Shown here piece by piece: positions 26,600 through 35,736 of a stretch of DNA of 64,000 bases. This DNA is from G963665085 sp963665085. GTDB taxonomy: Bacteria; Bacteroidota; Bacteroidia; Bacteroidales; JAAAOM01. The stretch is taken from the NCBI GenBank assembly GCA_963665085.2, contig CAXXXS010000001.1, forward strand, positions 5,022,001-5,086,000, given 5' to 3'. A model generated the notes under the pieces. It did not search any database. It had not been told where the DNA came from and was given only the letters and a program-made list of their open reading frames with translations. The translations under genes were made by a program, and so were the position numbers. The first letter of the stretch is position 1. Every line of letters begins with the position of its first letter.

Positions 26600-27514
26600 A
26601 TGAATTGGGAGTTAAGGATAGAAGAATACAAGAATTTTCTCCTTTTGGAAAAGTCGCTCTCTTCCAATACTGTAGAGGCTTACCTTGGAGATGTAAATAA
26701 ATTAGTTGAGTACCTAGACTATGTAAAAAAAGATCTTGATCCGGAGAAAGTTTCTCTGGAAGAATTAAAATCTTTCATTACCTGGATTAACGAATTAGGG
26801 GTAAGTGCCGCTACCCAAGCTCGTATCCTTTCTGGCATCAAAGGTTTTTATAAGTTTTTACTATTAGAAGATATAATTGAAAACGACCCTTCTTCCCTAC
26901 TTGAGACACCAAAAATTGGCAGAAAACTCCCTGATGTATTATCTGTTGAAGAAATAGATCTCATCCTCTCTAAAATTGATTTAAGTAAACCCGAAGGCCA
27001 CCGCAACAAAGCAATGATAGAAACTTTATATAGTTGTGGCTTACGTGTGTCAGAATTAACCAACCTGAAATTATCTGCTATTGATTTTAATGAACAATTT
27101 ATAAAAGTTGTTGGAAAAGGGAATAAAGAACGACTTGTTCCTATCAGTAACAGAGCTCTTAAAGAAATACAATATTACCTGGAAAATTATAGACATGCTT
27201 TAGATATAAAAAAAGAAGCTGAAGATTTTCTTTTTCTCAACAGGCGTGGAAAACCCCTAACCCGTGTCATGATATTTACAATTATAAAAAACCTTGTTAT
27301 TGATTCCGGAATAAAAAAACAAGTTAGCCCTCACACCTTCAGGCATTCTTTTGCCACCCATCTTGTTGAAGGTGGTGCTGACCTGAGAGCGGTTCAAGAT
27401 ATGTTAGGTCATGAATCAATAATAACTACAGAAATATACACACATATTTCCAGGGAATATTTGAGAGACACAATATTGACTTATCATCCGAGGAGTAGGG
27501 GCGCTGGTTACTAG
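26600..27514 (+). CDS. xerD: site-specific tyrosine recombinase XerD
   Basis: A 304-residue Xer recombinase. All catalytic residues are visible: Arg in CGLRVSELTNLKLS, Lys in VVGKGNKERLVPIS, His and Arg in SPHTFRHSFATHLVEGG, His in MLGHESIITTEIY and the Tyr nucleophile in TEIYTHIS. The N-terminal SAM-like domain starts IEEYKNFLLLEKSLSSNT. It resolves chromosome dimers with XerC. It is a chromosomal housekeeping gene and is distinct from the element recombinases at 46762-48658 and 55239-57087. Confidence 0.92.
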   Translation: MNWELRIEEYKNFLLLEKSLSSNTVEAYLGDVNKLVEYLDYVKKDLDPEKVSLEELKSFITWINELGVSAATQARILSGIKGFYKFLLLEDIIENDPSSLLETPKIGRKLPDVLSVEEIDLILSKIDLSKPEGHRNKAMIETLYSCGLRVSELTNLKLSAIDFNEQFIKVVGKGNKERLVPISNRALKEIQYYLENYRHALDIKKEAEDFLFLNRRGKPLTRVMIFTIIKNLVIDSGIKKQVSPHTFRHSFATHLVEGGADLRAVQDMLGHESIITTEIYTHISREYLRDTILTYHPRSRGAGY

Positions 27515-27620
27515 TTACTGGTTACTGGTTTTTAAAGTTCGATATTTATTTAATTATAGGTTCAAGTTATCGTTAAACAAGAAATCAACAATTTGTAAGT
27601 AGTAACCAAACCCAAAGAAA

Positions 27621-28343
27621 CTAGTCTATGACTTTTGTCTGTGGCCTATTGTGCAAACCACATTCTTTATGTTCTGGTTCTTCCCACCACCATCTACCAG
27701 CACGAACATCTTCGTCTGATTTTATAGCGCGGGTACATGGCTGACATCCTATACTTGGAAAATCTTTATCATGCAATTCATTATAAGGGACATTATTTTC
27801 TTTGATGTAGTTCCACACATCACTTTCCTTCCAATTAATTAAAGGATTTATCTTAATTAGTCCATTCTGCTCATCCCATTCTACTAACCTAGAATTAAAA
27901 CGTGTAATTGATTGATCTTTTCTAAGACCACAAATCCAAACATCCAATCCTCCAAAAGCCCTTTTAAGAGGTTGTATTTTTCTGATGTTGCAACAAAATT
28001 TTCTATTTTCTATACTCTCGTAAAATAAGTTAACCCCTTTTTCTTTAACCATTTTTTCAACCTGGGTATAGTCAGGAAAAAACACGTCAATTTTGATATC
28101 GTATTTTTTATTTGTATCGTTAATTAAGTTATAAGTTTCAGGGAATAAGCGTCCTGTATCGAGAGTAAATATTCTTGTTGATTTATCAATTTTAGCAACC
28201 ATATCAGTTAACACCTGATCTTCTGCTCCTAAACTTGATGAAAGTGCAATTTTTCCTTTATATTCTTCTAAAAAAAATGATATAACCTCTGTGGGTGATA
28301 AGTTTTTTAATTTATCGTTAAGATTATCTATTTTTCCCTGCAT
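27621..28343 (-). CDS. cysH: phosphoadenylyl/adenylyl-sulfate reductase
   Basis: A 240-residue CysH-family protein. The PP-loop-like start is IALSSSLGAEDQVLTDM, followed by LDTGRLFPETYNLI and FCCNIRKIQPLKRAF, and the C-terminal cysteines are GCQPCTRAIKSDEDVRAGRW. The CC and CxxC pairs are the ligands of a [4Fe-4S] cluster, which marks the APS/PAPS-reducing plant-type form, although no sulfate-activation genes lie nearby. The C-terminal part normally holds the redox cysteine in ECGLH, which is present (EHKECGLHNRPQ). It makes sulfite for cysteine synthesis. Confidence 0.9.
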   Translation of the reverse strand: MQGKIDNLNDKLKNLSPTEVISFFLEEYKGKIALSSSLGAEDQVLTDMVAKIDKSTRIFTLDTGRLFPETYNLINDTNKKYDIKIDVFFPDYTQVEKMVKEKGVNLFYESIENRKFCCNIRKIQPLKRAFGGLDVWICGLRKDQSITRFNSRLVEWDEQNGLIKINPLINWKESDVWNYIKENNVPYNELHDKDFPSIGCQPCTRAIKSDEDVRAGRWWWEEPEHKECGLHNRPQTKVID

Positions 28344-28403
28344 AATTCAATCCTCTTTGCTCATTATAATTAAAGAGGCAAATATAATACAATATAAACA
28401 ATA

Positions 28404-29738
28404 CTAACTTTCTGGGTTAAGTGTCTTTCTTAAAACAATATATCCTGCAATTCCCGATATCAATGAGCCTATTAATATTCCAATTTTAGCCGGATCTAAA
28501 TGATGAGAAGAAACAAAAGCCAGATCGGCAATAAATAAAGACATGGTAAATCCCATTCCACCTAAAAGTCCTAAACCAATAATATTCATCCATTTTGTAT
28601 TTTTAGGCAATACAGCAATTCCTAATTTCACACTTAGATATGAGAATAGTAATATCCCTAATACCTTTCCAAAAATTAAACTAACTTCAATCTGCAGGCT
28701 TAATGAAGAAAACACATCGGCTATTGATCCATGAAATGCTACCCCAGCATTTGCAATTGCAAAAACAGGCATAACAATAAATGTAACAAACCCATGTAAA
28801 AAATGCTCTAAATACTGTAACGGACTTTGAACTTTCTTTATCTCTGTTTGCATATTATCAATTGCAGCTAACTGCTCATGATTTAGCGGCTTTTTGTCAT
28901 CTACCGTTGTAGTGCTGTCTGTATTAAATTGTTGAAGATTACAATCAATACCTTGTCTAAATGTTGCAATTCTAATTTTTCTGTTAATGGGTATGGTAAA
29001 AGCAATTAAAACCCCTGCAATAGTTGGGTGAATACCAGATTGGAGGAAAAAATACCAAATTACCCAGCCAAGTGCCATGTATGGATAAACTGCCCTTATT
29101 CCTATTCTATTAAATAATATCAGGAACAAGTATATTCCTAAACCATAAAGTAGAAAATTAACCTGTAAATCAGATGTATAAAAAAATGCAATAATTAAAA
29201 CAGCGCCTAAATCATCAACAATAGCAAACGCAACTAAAAATACTTTAAGTGCCAGTGGCACCCGTTTACCTAAAAGAGTTAAAATTCCCAGAGAAAAAGC
29301 TATATCCGTTGCCATTGGAATTCCCCATCCTCCTGATGTTTCTGGATTCTTATTTAGAACTACATAAAACAATGCAGGTACAATCATCCCTCCAATAGCA
29401 GCAGCAATCGGCAAAGAAGCTTTCTTCATCGATGATAATTCTCCTGTCAACATTTCTCTTTTGATTTCCAATCCAACAACAAAGAAAAAAATTGCCATTA
29501 ACCCATCATTAATCCAATGATGAAAAGTTTTTGATATCTCAAAATTTCCAACACCTAATGTTAATTTATTGCTTTCCCAAAATTCATGGTATAAATGTGC
29601 CCAGGGAGAATTGGCCCATACTAAAGCGATAACTGTTGATACTAAAAGCACTATCCCTCCTGCCGCTTCAATTCTAAAAAAACGTTGAAAGGGGTCTCGA
29701 ATGATATCGATTACATTGTTACTACGAGAATTCGACAT
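28404..29738 (-). CDS. nhaA: Na+/H+ antiporter NhaA
   Basis: A 444-residue NhaA with about twelve hydrophobic segments. The conserved stretches are PFQRFFRIEAAGGIVLLVST, NDGLMAIFFFVVGLEIKREML, MATDIAFSLGIL and FLVAFAIVDDLGAVLIIAFF, the last with the paired aspartates that bind sodium. The C-terminal half has HGFVTFIVMPVFAIANAGV and GGMGFTMSLFIADLAF. It is somewhat longer than E. coli NhaA (388 residues) because of a hydrophilic loop around residues 255-300. It exports sodium in exchange for protons, in keeping with a marine or saline habitat and a sodium-driven TRAP permease. Confidence 0.93.
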   Translation of the reverse strand: MSNSRSNNVIDIIRDPFQRFFRIEAAGGIVLLVSTVIALVWANSPWAHLYHEFWESNKLTLGVGNFEISKTFHHWINDGLMAIFFFVVGLEIKREMLTGELSSMKKASLPIAAAIGGMIVPALFYVVLNKNPETSGGWGIPMATDIAFSLGILTLLGKRVPLALKVFLVAFAIVDDLGAVLIIAFFYTSDLQVNFLLYGLGIYLFLILFNRIGIRAVYPYMALGWVIWYFFLQSGIHPTIAGVLIAFTIPINRKIRIATFRQGIDCNLQQFNTDSTTTVDDKKPLNHEQLAAIDNMQTEIKKVQSPLQYLEHFLHGFVTFIVMPVFAIANAGVAFHGSIADVFSSLSLQIEVSLIFGKVLGILLFSYLSVKLGIAVLPKNTKWMNIIGLGLLGGMGFTMSLFIADLAFVSSHHLDPAKIGILIGSLISGIAGYIVLRKTLNPES

Positions 29739-29908
29739 AGTTTTCGGGTTGTATTTTCCTCAAAAATCGTAAAATAATTATCAATTAAAACATTATTAAT
29801 CAAGTTTTGTTTGGTAAATAAACAAGAAAAAATTATTACTTGACATGTATTACTTTTTAATGCTGATTAGGCTTAGATATCAGCAGAAATTTCGGAAAAT
29901 TTACGTAT

Positions 29909-30610
29909 ATGAATGGATCTGAAAAAAAAATAAATTTTCACTTTCCAAATGCTAAGACGATTCCTGAAATCACATCATCAATTATTTCAAGAATTAAGAA
30001 TGAACAAAATATTCTACCCGAAAAGATTCTTTTAGCAACTTCATTTTGTTCTGATGAAATTAATCACAATAAATATTCTTTCTCGCATCAGTTCCATTGT
30101 GGGGAATTTATCCTTGGTGGAATTACAGGTTATCCTTTTTCTGGCTTAACAGGCCTTTCTGCTTATTTTTCACACATTCCTAATGATGGTGCATCTCTCA
30201 TTATATTTGGCCCCCATATAGGAATTTCCAGGAATGGAAATATAGGTTTTAACACAAGAAATATGCAATCTGTAGAAACACCAACATGTGGTGCGCTAAC
30301 AGGTATTCTTGAAAAGCTTAATAGCCCAATTGAATGGAAAGAAAAACAAATAAAAAATTATGATTATCAGGTTGATTTTGTTACCCAGAGACTAAACACT
30401 CATAAAAAAAATATTGCGGATACAAAACTCCCTATAGTTGAAATAACAAAAAAAACTTTTTCCCTAATTGAAAAGGATATTAAAGAAATGATCCAGTCGA
30501 AGAAAAAAGACATTGAGAACTTTCCTGTTTATTTGTTAGGGGGAATATTAATTAATACAGATGCTGGTCATAATGATTTTTTCGAGCCCTTGGTTTTTGA
30601 ACAAATATAA
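29909..30610 (+). CDS. LCIB/C-like (theta-type) carbonic anhydrase homologue
   Basis: A 233-residue soluble protein resembling the algal low-CO2-inducible LCIB/LCIC family. Recognisable parts are LATSFCSDEINHNKYSF, FHCGEFILGGITGYPFSGLT, a histidine in YFSHIPNDGASL, the FGPHIGISRNGNIGF stretch and the cysteine in TPTCGALTG. In the family, cysteines and a histidine bind zinc in a beta-carbonic-anhydrase-like fold. It stands alone, preceded by 170 bases of AT-rich DNA. A carbonic anhydrase role is inference from family resemblance; bacterial members are little studied. Confidence 0.7.
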   Translation: MNGSEKKINFHFPNAKTIPEITSSIISRIKNEQNILPEKILLATSFCSDEINHNKYSFSHQFHCGEFILGGITGYPFSGLTGLSAYFSHIPNDGASLIIFGPHIGISRNGNIGFNTRNMQSVETPTCGALTGILEKLNSPIEWKEKQIKNYDYQVDFVTQRLNTHKKNIADTKLPIVEITKKTFSLIEKDIKEMIQSKKKDIENFPVYLLGGILINTDAGHNDFFEPLVFEQI

Positions 30611-30748
30611 AAAGGATGTTCTATAAATTTTTTTAATAAAAAAATCCCAACTTAACTCGATGTGACAGTTAACTGTGATTAACAAGGTCATTTCGAGCTA
30701 AGTCGGGAACACTTTCGTTAAATACAGAGTTTTTGAAAAAACTCTTCA

Positions 30749-32098
30749 TTATACCTTATTTAACCTTTTAATGTCTGAAAAATGAAAATCAAAGTCAATT
30801 TCAAAACAATCAACAAATTTTTCTTTTAAGACTTTTGTTAATTTTTTTACATCCTCAGCATAAAAAACAAAAGCGCCACCGCCACCGGCCCCTGCAATTT
30901 TACCTCCGTATGCACCATTTTCTTTTGCATATGTATAAATTGCATCTAGCCTATCATTTGTTGTAGCCGGAGCTAATTGGATCTGTGCCTGGAAATTTTT
31001 CTCCATAATTTCCGCACACTTAATAAAATCTTTTCTTGCAAGAGTTTCGGCAAAAAGCAATCCATACTTCGATAATTTACGTAATGCTTCCTGTCCCTCT
31101 TGAGTTCTATAATTGTGATATACCTGTTCTACCGCTAACTGTGCATTTCTCGAAACGCCTGTATGCAACAATAACAGGTTCTGTTTAAATTCCTGTAAGA
31201 TTTCTTTTGAAATTGTTATGTCAAAAGTTATCGCATAATCTTTTCCAAATTCAAAACAATTAAATCCACCATATACAATTGAATATTGATCCTGACGACC
31301 AATTGCCCAGTTTAGTTCTTTATTTTCAAGGTTAAATAAATCTTCGCCAATCTGAGTTAATGTTCTTGAATCGGCATTATAACTTTTTGCCGAAATCATT
31401 TCAAGAAGTTTTGCTGCGGTAGAAGTACTTAAACCACTTCCTCTTGGATATCCTGAAAAATTAAACTGCCCACTTCTATATTCGACCAAAGGTTTTATTG
31501 CCACATTAGAAACATATCCTTTTTTTTCTCCCATAATGAAGGGGACATCTGTCCAACCTCCGGCAAAATCAATACGTAATGGAGCCCTGTATTTAAAATT
31601 AATTTTATCGAATATACTTGTAGTTGATGTTGCTTCAAGTTCAGGAGGAACAATTCGAGAAACAAATTCAATTTTAGTTCCTGTTGTTTTACAAAGATCT
31701 TCTTTTTCTTTTAAAGCTGAATCATCATCATTTAAAATAAAAATATCGGGTTTTAAAGCCTGAAGAACATCTTTAAAATCGATTTTCCCTTTCTCAATAG
31801 TTTCTCCGTTTAAAATAGCATAATCTACATCCTGCATTGCAGCGACCAAATAAACCCTGTTATTTTCCGGATTTACAGGCCTGCTGGGACCTTTTAATTC
31901 TTTAATAACACTATCGCGCCCTACCCCTACCACTAATAAATCTCCATAAGCTTTACATTGATTAAAAAAGACAGCATGACCTGATTGTAAAATATCATAA
32001 CATCCCGTACAAAACACAATTTTTTTATTGCTATTCTCTTTTCTCAATTTTTCTAACGAATCCAATGAAAGTACTTTTGACTTAATCGTTTCAAACAT
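30749..32098 (-). CDS. bifunctional nucleotidyltransferase - GHMP sugar kinase
   Basis: A 449-residue fusion. Residues 1-150 are a cytidylyltransferase-like domain of the RfaE2/TagD type, with the FCTGCYDILQSGHAVFFNQC motif (the usual HxGH shape is SGHA here) and VVGVGRDSVIKELKGPSRP. Residues about 165-449 are a GHMP kinase with VDFAGGWTDVPFI, the glycine-rich GSGLSTSTAAKL and the final motif KIAGAGGGGAFVFYA, closest in look to HddA-type heptose kinases and fucokinase C-termini. It probably activates a sugar for glycan synthesis by phosphorylation at C1 and nucleotidyl transfer. No glycan cluster adjoins it, so the sugar is not known. Confidence 0.82.
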   Translation of the reverse strand: MFETIKSKVLSLDSLEKLRKENSNKKIVFCTGCYDILQSGHAVFFNQCKAYGDLLVVGVGRDSVIKELKGPSRPVNPENNRVYLVAAMQDVDYAILNGETIEKGKIDFKDVLQALKPDIFILNDDDSALKEKEDLCKTTGTKIEFVSRIVPPELEATSTTSIFDKINFKYRAPLRIDFAGGWTDVPFIMGEKKGYVSNVAIKPLVEYRSGQFNFSGYPRGSGLSTSTAAKLLEMISAKSYNADSRTLTQIGEDLFNLENKELNWAIGRQDQYSIVYGGFNCFEFGKDYAITFDITISKEILQEFKQNLLLLHTGVSRNAQLAVEQVYHNYRTQEGQEALRKLSKYGLLFAETLARKDFIKCAEIMEKNFQAQIQLAPATTNDRLDAIYTYAKENGAYGGKIAGAGGGGAFVFYAEDVKKLTKVLKEKFVDCFEIDFDFHFSDIKRLNKV

Positions 32099-32370
32099 AT
32101 TTTAGTAAGTTTTGTATTTACAAAGTCTTTTAAAAAATATAAATATATAGCTTATACAGCTATTAAGGGAATTTTACCTCAAATTTTACATGAACCTTTT
32201 AATGTAAATTACAGAACCGTGAAGTTCTTAGATAAATGATAAAATCATAAATGTAAAAGATAATCAAGCTATATCTAGGTCGCATCCAAAGCATAAAATG
32301 TTTAAAAAACTAATAATAAACAACATAAACTAATTATGTTAAAAAACTTGATTGTTGAAATTTTGCACTC
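32099..32370. other. gene-free stretch between nucleotidyltransferase-kinase and dinB
   Basis: AT-rich, with no open frame of note. It holds the divergent promoter regions of the genes on both sides. I see no structured leader. Confidence 0.4.
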
Positions 32371-32378
32371 TAAATTTG
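32371..32378 (+). promoter_or_regulatory. Bacteroidota -7 box (TAAATTTG) of dinB
   Basis: TAAATTTG with a TTG about 20 bases upstream (32348-32350), the phylum's -33/-7 arrangement, 37 bases before the dinB ATG. Confidence 0.6.
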
Positions 32379-32415
32379 TAAAATCATATTAATTTTCTAA
32401 TCGATTTTGCAAAAA

Positions 32416-33558
32416 ATGAATAACAGGCAGATTGTTCATATGGACTTGGACACCTTTTTTGTCTCGGTAGAGCGTCTACATAACAAAAAGTTAATTGACA
32501 AGCCTGTTATTATTGGAGGAGCTTCGAACAGGGGGGTTGTTGCAAGTTGTAGTTATGAAACCCGTGGGTTTGGAGTCCATTCAGCTATGCCGATGCGTAT
32601 GGCCAGGACACTTTGTCCGGAAGCAATTATTGTTCGAGGCGACATGGATGAATACAGTAAATTTTCAAATATCGTAACCGATATTATTGCTGAAAAAGCA
32701 CCTATTTACGAAAAAACATCTATTGATGAACATTACATTGATGTAACAGGTATGGATCGTTTTTTCGGATGCTATAAATGGTCGAAAGAACTAAGAGAAA
32801 AAATAATTAAAGAAACCCACCTGCCTATTTCTTTTGGTTTATCTGTTAATAAAACAGTTTCAAAAATAGCAACGGGAGAAGCAAAACCCAACAAAGGGAT
32901 CGAAATACCCGAACAAAAAGTGCTTAACTTCATTCATCCTTTATCAATAAAAAAGATGCCCATGATTGGAGAAAAGACGTATCGACAACTTTTCTCTATG
33001 GGGGTAGATACTATTGGCCTATTAAGTAAAATTCCTCCTGAAGTAATTGAAAAAGTACTGGGGAAGAACGGCATAACTATCTGGAAAAAAGCAAATGGGA
33101 TAGATTCTACGCCTGTTGAACAATACTCCTCTAAAAAATCAATAAGTACAGAGTGCACATTTGACAATGATATTATTGATACAAAAATTCTTAATGATAC
33201 ATTAATCAGTATGGTTGAGAAACTTTGTTATGAATTAAGGAGTAAACGCAGGTTAACATCATGTGTTACTATTAAAATACGATATGCTAATTTTGACACA
33301 CACACATTACAAAAACGAATTTCATATACTTCCTTTGATCATCATCTTTCTGAAATATCTAAAGAACTTTTTAATAAAATATTTCAACGAAGAATGCGTG
33401 TACGTTTAATTGGAGTTAAATTCAGTCATCTTGTACAAGGTGTTCAACAACTTGATATGTTTGAAGATGTCCCCAAAATGGTAAATCTATATTTAACCTG
33501 GGATAAGCTAAGAAATAAATATGGACAACAAGCTGTAAAAAGAGCTGTTTCTATTTAA
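32416..33558 (+). CDS. dinB: DNA polymerase IV (Y-family)
   Basis: About 380 residues. The Y-family start is IVHMDLDTFFVSVERL, whose aspartates bind the catalytic metals; YETRGFGVHSAMPM and EKTSIDEHYIDVTGM carry the remaining acidic residues. The little-finger domain follows TECTFDNDI, and a short C-terminal motif QLDMFEDV looks like a beta-clamp-binding peptide. I prefer the ATG at 32416 over the TTG at 32407. It performs error-prone translesion synthesis; a TAAATTTG box lies upstream, and I see no LexA site. Confidence 0.93.
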   Translation: MNNRQIVHMDLDTFFVSVERLHNKKLIDKPVIIGGASNRGVVASCSYETRGFGVHSAMPMRMARTLCPEAIIVRGDMDEYSKFSNIVTDIIAEKAPIYEKTSIDEHYIDVTGMDRFFGCYKWSKELREKIIKETHLPISFGLSVNKTVSKIATGEAKPNKGIEIPEQKVLNFIHPLSIKKMPMIGEKTYRQLFSMGVDTIGLLSKIPPEVIEKVLGKNGITIWKKANGIDSTPVEQYSSKKSISTECTFDNDIIDTKILNDTLISMVEKLCYELRSKRRLTSCVTIKIRYANFDTHTLQKRISYTSFDHHLSEISKELFNKIFQRRMRVRLIGVKFSHLVQGVQQLDMFEDVPKMVNLYLTWDKLRNKYGQQAVKRAVSI

Positions 33559-33599
33559 ATTCCATGTTTAATATTCACATTAAAAACACACCAAAAAAA

Positions 33600-33620
33600 A
33601 GCCCCCATTAAATGGAGGCT
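33600..33620 (-). terminator. terminator of thioredoxin gene unit
   Basis: Arms AGCCcCCATT / AATGGaGGCT. On the minus strand the hairpin is followed by a run of eight T. It serves the minus-strand genes at 33739-34510, and the 120 bases between are gene-free. Confidence 0.7.
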
Positions 33621-33738
33621 TACTAAAATTAAAAACACCAAATATTAACCATCATTTACATTATTGTCTATGCTTTTTTAAAACTTTCTGCAACTTTTTC
33701 ACCAATTTCATCTAAGACAAGATTTTCAACTACTTGTA

Positions 33739-34269
33739 TTATTTATTTAATAATATTTGGTTTATATTATCAATAAACATTTGTTTAGTTTCTTCTTTAG
33801 TTTGTGCAATACCCGATGCCATTGACGGCTTCTCATCCAAAGGAATATATAAAAATGAAGGTAAGCTTCTAATCCCAAAAACTGCAGCTAATTCTCTTTC
33901 TGCTTCAGTATCTATTTTATATACATCAATCTGTCCTTTATATTCTTTGGCTATTTCATCAAGTATTGGTGAAGTAATTCTACATGGAGCACACCAATCT
34001 GCATAAAAGTCTATGATGGCAGGTTTATCCCCTTCAAATTTCCAAACATCTTTATTTACCTCGTAGTTCATTACTTTTTCCAGAAACTCAGCTTTTGTAA
34101 GATGAACTGCCCCTCCCTCTTCACTGTCCGTATCAGGGATATTTGTATTTTCTGTCAAAATGACTTTATTTTCAGGATCTGAATTTGTTTGTGCATTTGT
34201 CTTCTCACTTTTACATGCTTGAGTAGCTATAAATGTGACACTTAAAGCCAAAAAGATAATTTTTTTCAT
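33739..34269 (-). CDS. thioredoxin-fold lipoprotein
   Basis: A 176-residue lipoprotein (signal MKKIIFLALSVTFIATQ then ACKSEK). The thioredoxin domain spans about residues 65-176, with the redox motif W-C-A-P-C in FYADWCAPCRITSPILDEIA and the cis-proline region RSLPSFLYIPLDE. The linker after the lipid anchor is acidic. It is a membrane-attached periplasmic thiol-disulfide protein. It is 10 bases from the DUF6132 gene upstream on the same strand, so they form a small unit. Confidence 0.85.
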   Translation of the reverse strand: MKKIIFLALSVTFIATQACKSEKTNAQTNSDPENKVILTENTNIPDTDSEEGGAVHLTKAEFLEKVMNYEVNKDVWKFEGDKPAIIDFYADWCAPCRITSPILDEIAKEYKGQIDVYKIDTEAERELAAVFGIRSLPSFLYIPLDEKPSMASGIAQTKEETKQMFIDNINQILLNK

Positions 34270-34279
34270 GATCTTATTT

Positions 34280-34510
34280 TTAATTATTTGTACTTTGTGA
34301 TGTTTCTTTTTCCTTTTTCTTCGATATAATATTGTTTATAGTATCTCCAGAAAGATAGCCCAGAATTCCTCCAACAGCTGTGCTCTTATACCAAGTTGAT
34401 GTTATCGGACATGTATTAGTTTGACAACCTATGAAGTTCCAATACAAGTAACCAGCAATCCCTCCTGCTAAAATTAAAACACTATATAAAAGAATTTGTT
34501 TTTTATTCAT
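34280..34510 (-). CDS. DUF6132 family small membrane protein
   Basis: A 76-residue protein with two hydrophobic glycine-rich helices (LLYSVLILAGGIAGYLYWNF and AVGGILGYLSG). Between them, two cysteines lie in IGCQTNTCPITS, the DUF6132 pattern. A short lysine-rich tail follows. Genes of this family often sit with thioredoxin or rhodanese genes, as here, so a role in membrane thiol or sulfur handling is plausible. The function is not known. Confidence 0.75.
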   Translation of the reverse strand: MNKKQILLYSVLILAGGIAGYLYWNFIGCQTNTCPITSTWYKSTAVGGILGYLSGDTINNIISKKKEKETSQSTNN

Positions 34511-34602
34511 AGTTAACGACTTTCAAATCATATGCCAAAATTAAAATATTTATATATATAAATATTTGATGACAAATATATCAAAAAAAACATGACAAAA
34601 AA

Positions 34603-34626
34603 ACCGGGCATTTTTACTCCCGGTTA
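34603..34626 (-). terminator. terminator of the 34667 gene
   Basis: Arms AACCGGG / CCCGGTT with a T-run on the minus strand, 40 bases downstream of the nucleotidyltransferase stop. Confidence 0.75.
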
Positions 34627-34666
34627 AATAATCGTATATAAGATAAGAATAAATAAAAAATAGGGA

Positions 34667-35572
34667 TTAACCCCATAATTTTTCAGGATATGCTCCTTCT
34701 TCTATCAATTTATTTATACTATTAACTACATTTTCCCTGTCTTCTCTGTACGTAATACCAAACCACTTAGAATTAGTTTTGTATACTTTCATTGAAGCCT
34801 CCCCCGAATTAAGAACTGTGTCTACAACACTTGGAATATAAAATTCAGATTTTAGTACATTAATTTTTTCATCAAGGAATTTTTTAAACTCTCTATTCAG
34901 GTAATTAAACATAGTAGGTGTAAAACCTAAAAAATTCATTGATACGATTTCGTTTCCTGTTAAAGAAACTTTATTATCTCCATCAGTAAATTCAATTCCA
35001 TTTTCTGTTTTTTCAATCTTTGTCCTTTCCACTATTGATTTAAGAAAATCTTCTTCATCCAAACCACAAACGCCCCTGGAAACAGAACCATAATCTGATA
35101 ACGTATTAATCAATGGATATCCTACCATACAATAATCATTACTTTCTACTGAAGCAATAGAAATAAGGTGTTTTACCATAATTTGATAAGCCTCGGCTCC
35201 ATAAAAATCATCTGCATTAATAACAGCAAAAGGTTCTTTTATTGAATTCGATGCCATCATTATAGCATGTCCGGTTCCCCAAGGTTTTTGTCTGTCGGCA
35301 GGAACAGAATAACCTTCGGGAAGTTTATCTAATTCCTGAAATACATATTCAACAGTAATCTTATCAGAAAATTTATCAAAGAATTCCCGGAATTGATCTT
35401 CTATATCTTTTCTAATAACTACTACAACTTTACCAAAACCAGCCCGGATAGCATCAAAAATTGAATAATCTGTAATTGTTTCCCCTCCTGGCCCTAACCT
35501 GTCTATTTGTTTTAATCCACCGTAACGGCTGCCCATTCCGGCAGCAAGAATAAGAAGTGTTGGTTTCACCAT
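34667..35572 (-). CDS. sugar nucleotidyltransferase (UTP-glucose-1-phosphate type fold)
   Basis: A 301-residue nucleotidyltransferase. The N-terminal motif is LLILAAGMGSRYGGLKQIDR, then GGETITDYSIFDAIRAG, and the metal site AVINADDFYGAEAYQIM. The signature differs from GalU/RmlA (GxGTRxxPxT) and fits a Bacteroidota branch in which the activating arginine and lysine are spaced as SRYGGLKQ. It probably makes an NDP-sugar; the substrate is not clear. It stands alone with its own terminator. Confidence 0.8.
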   Translation of the reverse strand: MVKPTLLILAAGMGSRYGGLKQIDRLGPGGETITDYSIFDAIRAGFGKVVVVIRKDIEDQFREFFDKFSDKITVEYVFQELDKLPEGYSVPADRQKPWGTGHAIMMASNSIKEPFAVINADDFYGAEAYQIMVKHLISIASVESNDYCMVGYPLINTLSDYGSVSRGVCGLDEEDFLKSIVERTKIEKTENGIEFTDGDNKVSLTGNEIVSMNFLGFTPTMFNYLNREFKKFLDEKINVLKSEFYIPSVVDTVLNSGEASMKVYKTNSKWFGITYREDRENVVNSINKLIEEGAYPEKLWG

Positions 35573-35736
35573 ATTTTATTATTTTTTATTTTATGGTTAA
35601 AGATAGAAGAATTTGTTTGCATACAATTTAATTTAGAATGAAGATTTATTAAGCCAACACTTAATTATTCAGACTTATCAAATCTTAAAATCTTGATTAC
35701 TTTTGCTCGATTTTATAATCTTAATATAATTAAATA

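Noticed and set aside
26600..27514. xerD as part of the mobile array
   Set aside because: It is 19 kb away among housekeeping genes, has normal XerD motifs and stands between pyk and cysH.
27500..27530. Short direct repeats GTTACTGGTTACTGG after xerD
   Set aside because: Three short tandem units only; a simple sequence duplication with no visible role.
30640..30720. Possible repeat with TTTCGAGCTAAGTCGGGA
   Set aside because: A similar phrase (CGAGCTAAGTCGAGATG) occurs at 7638, but two short matches are not enough to call a mobile repeat.
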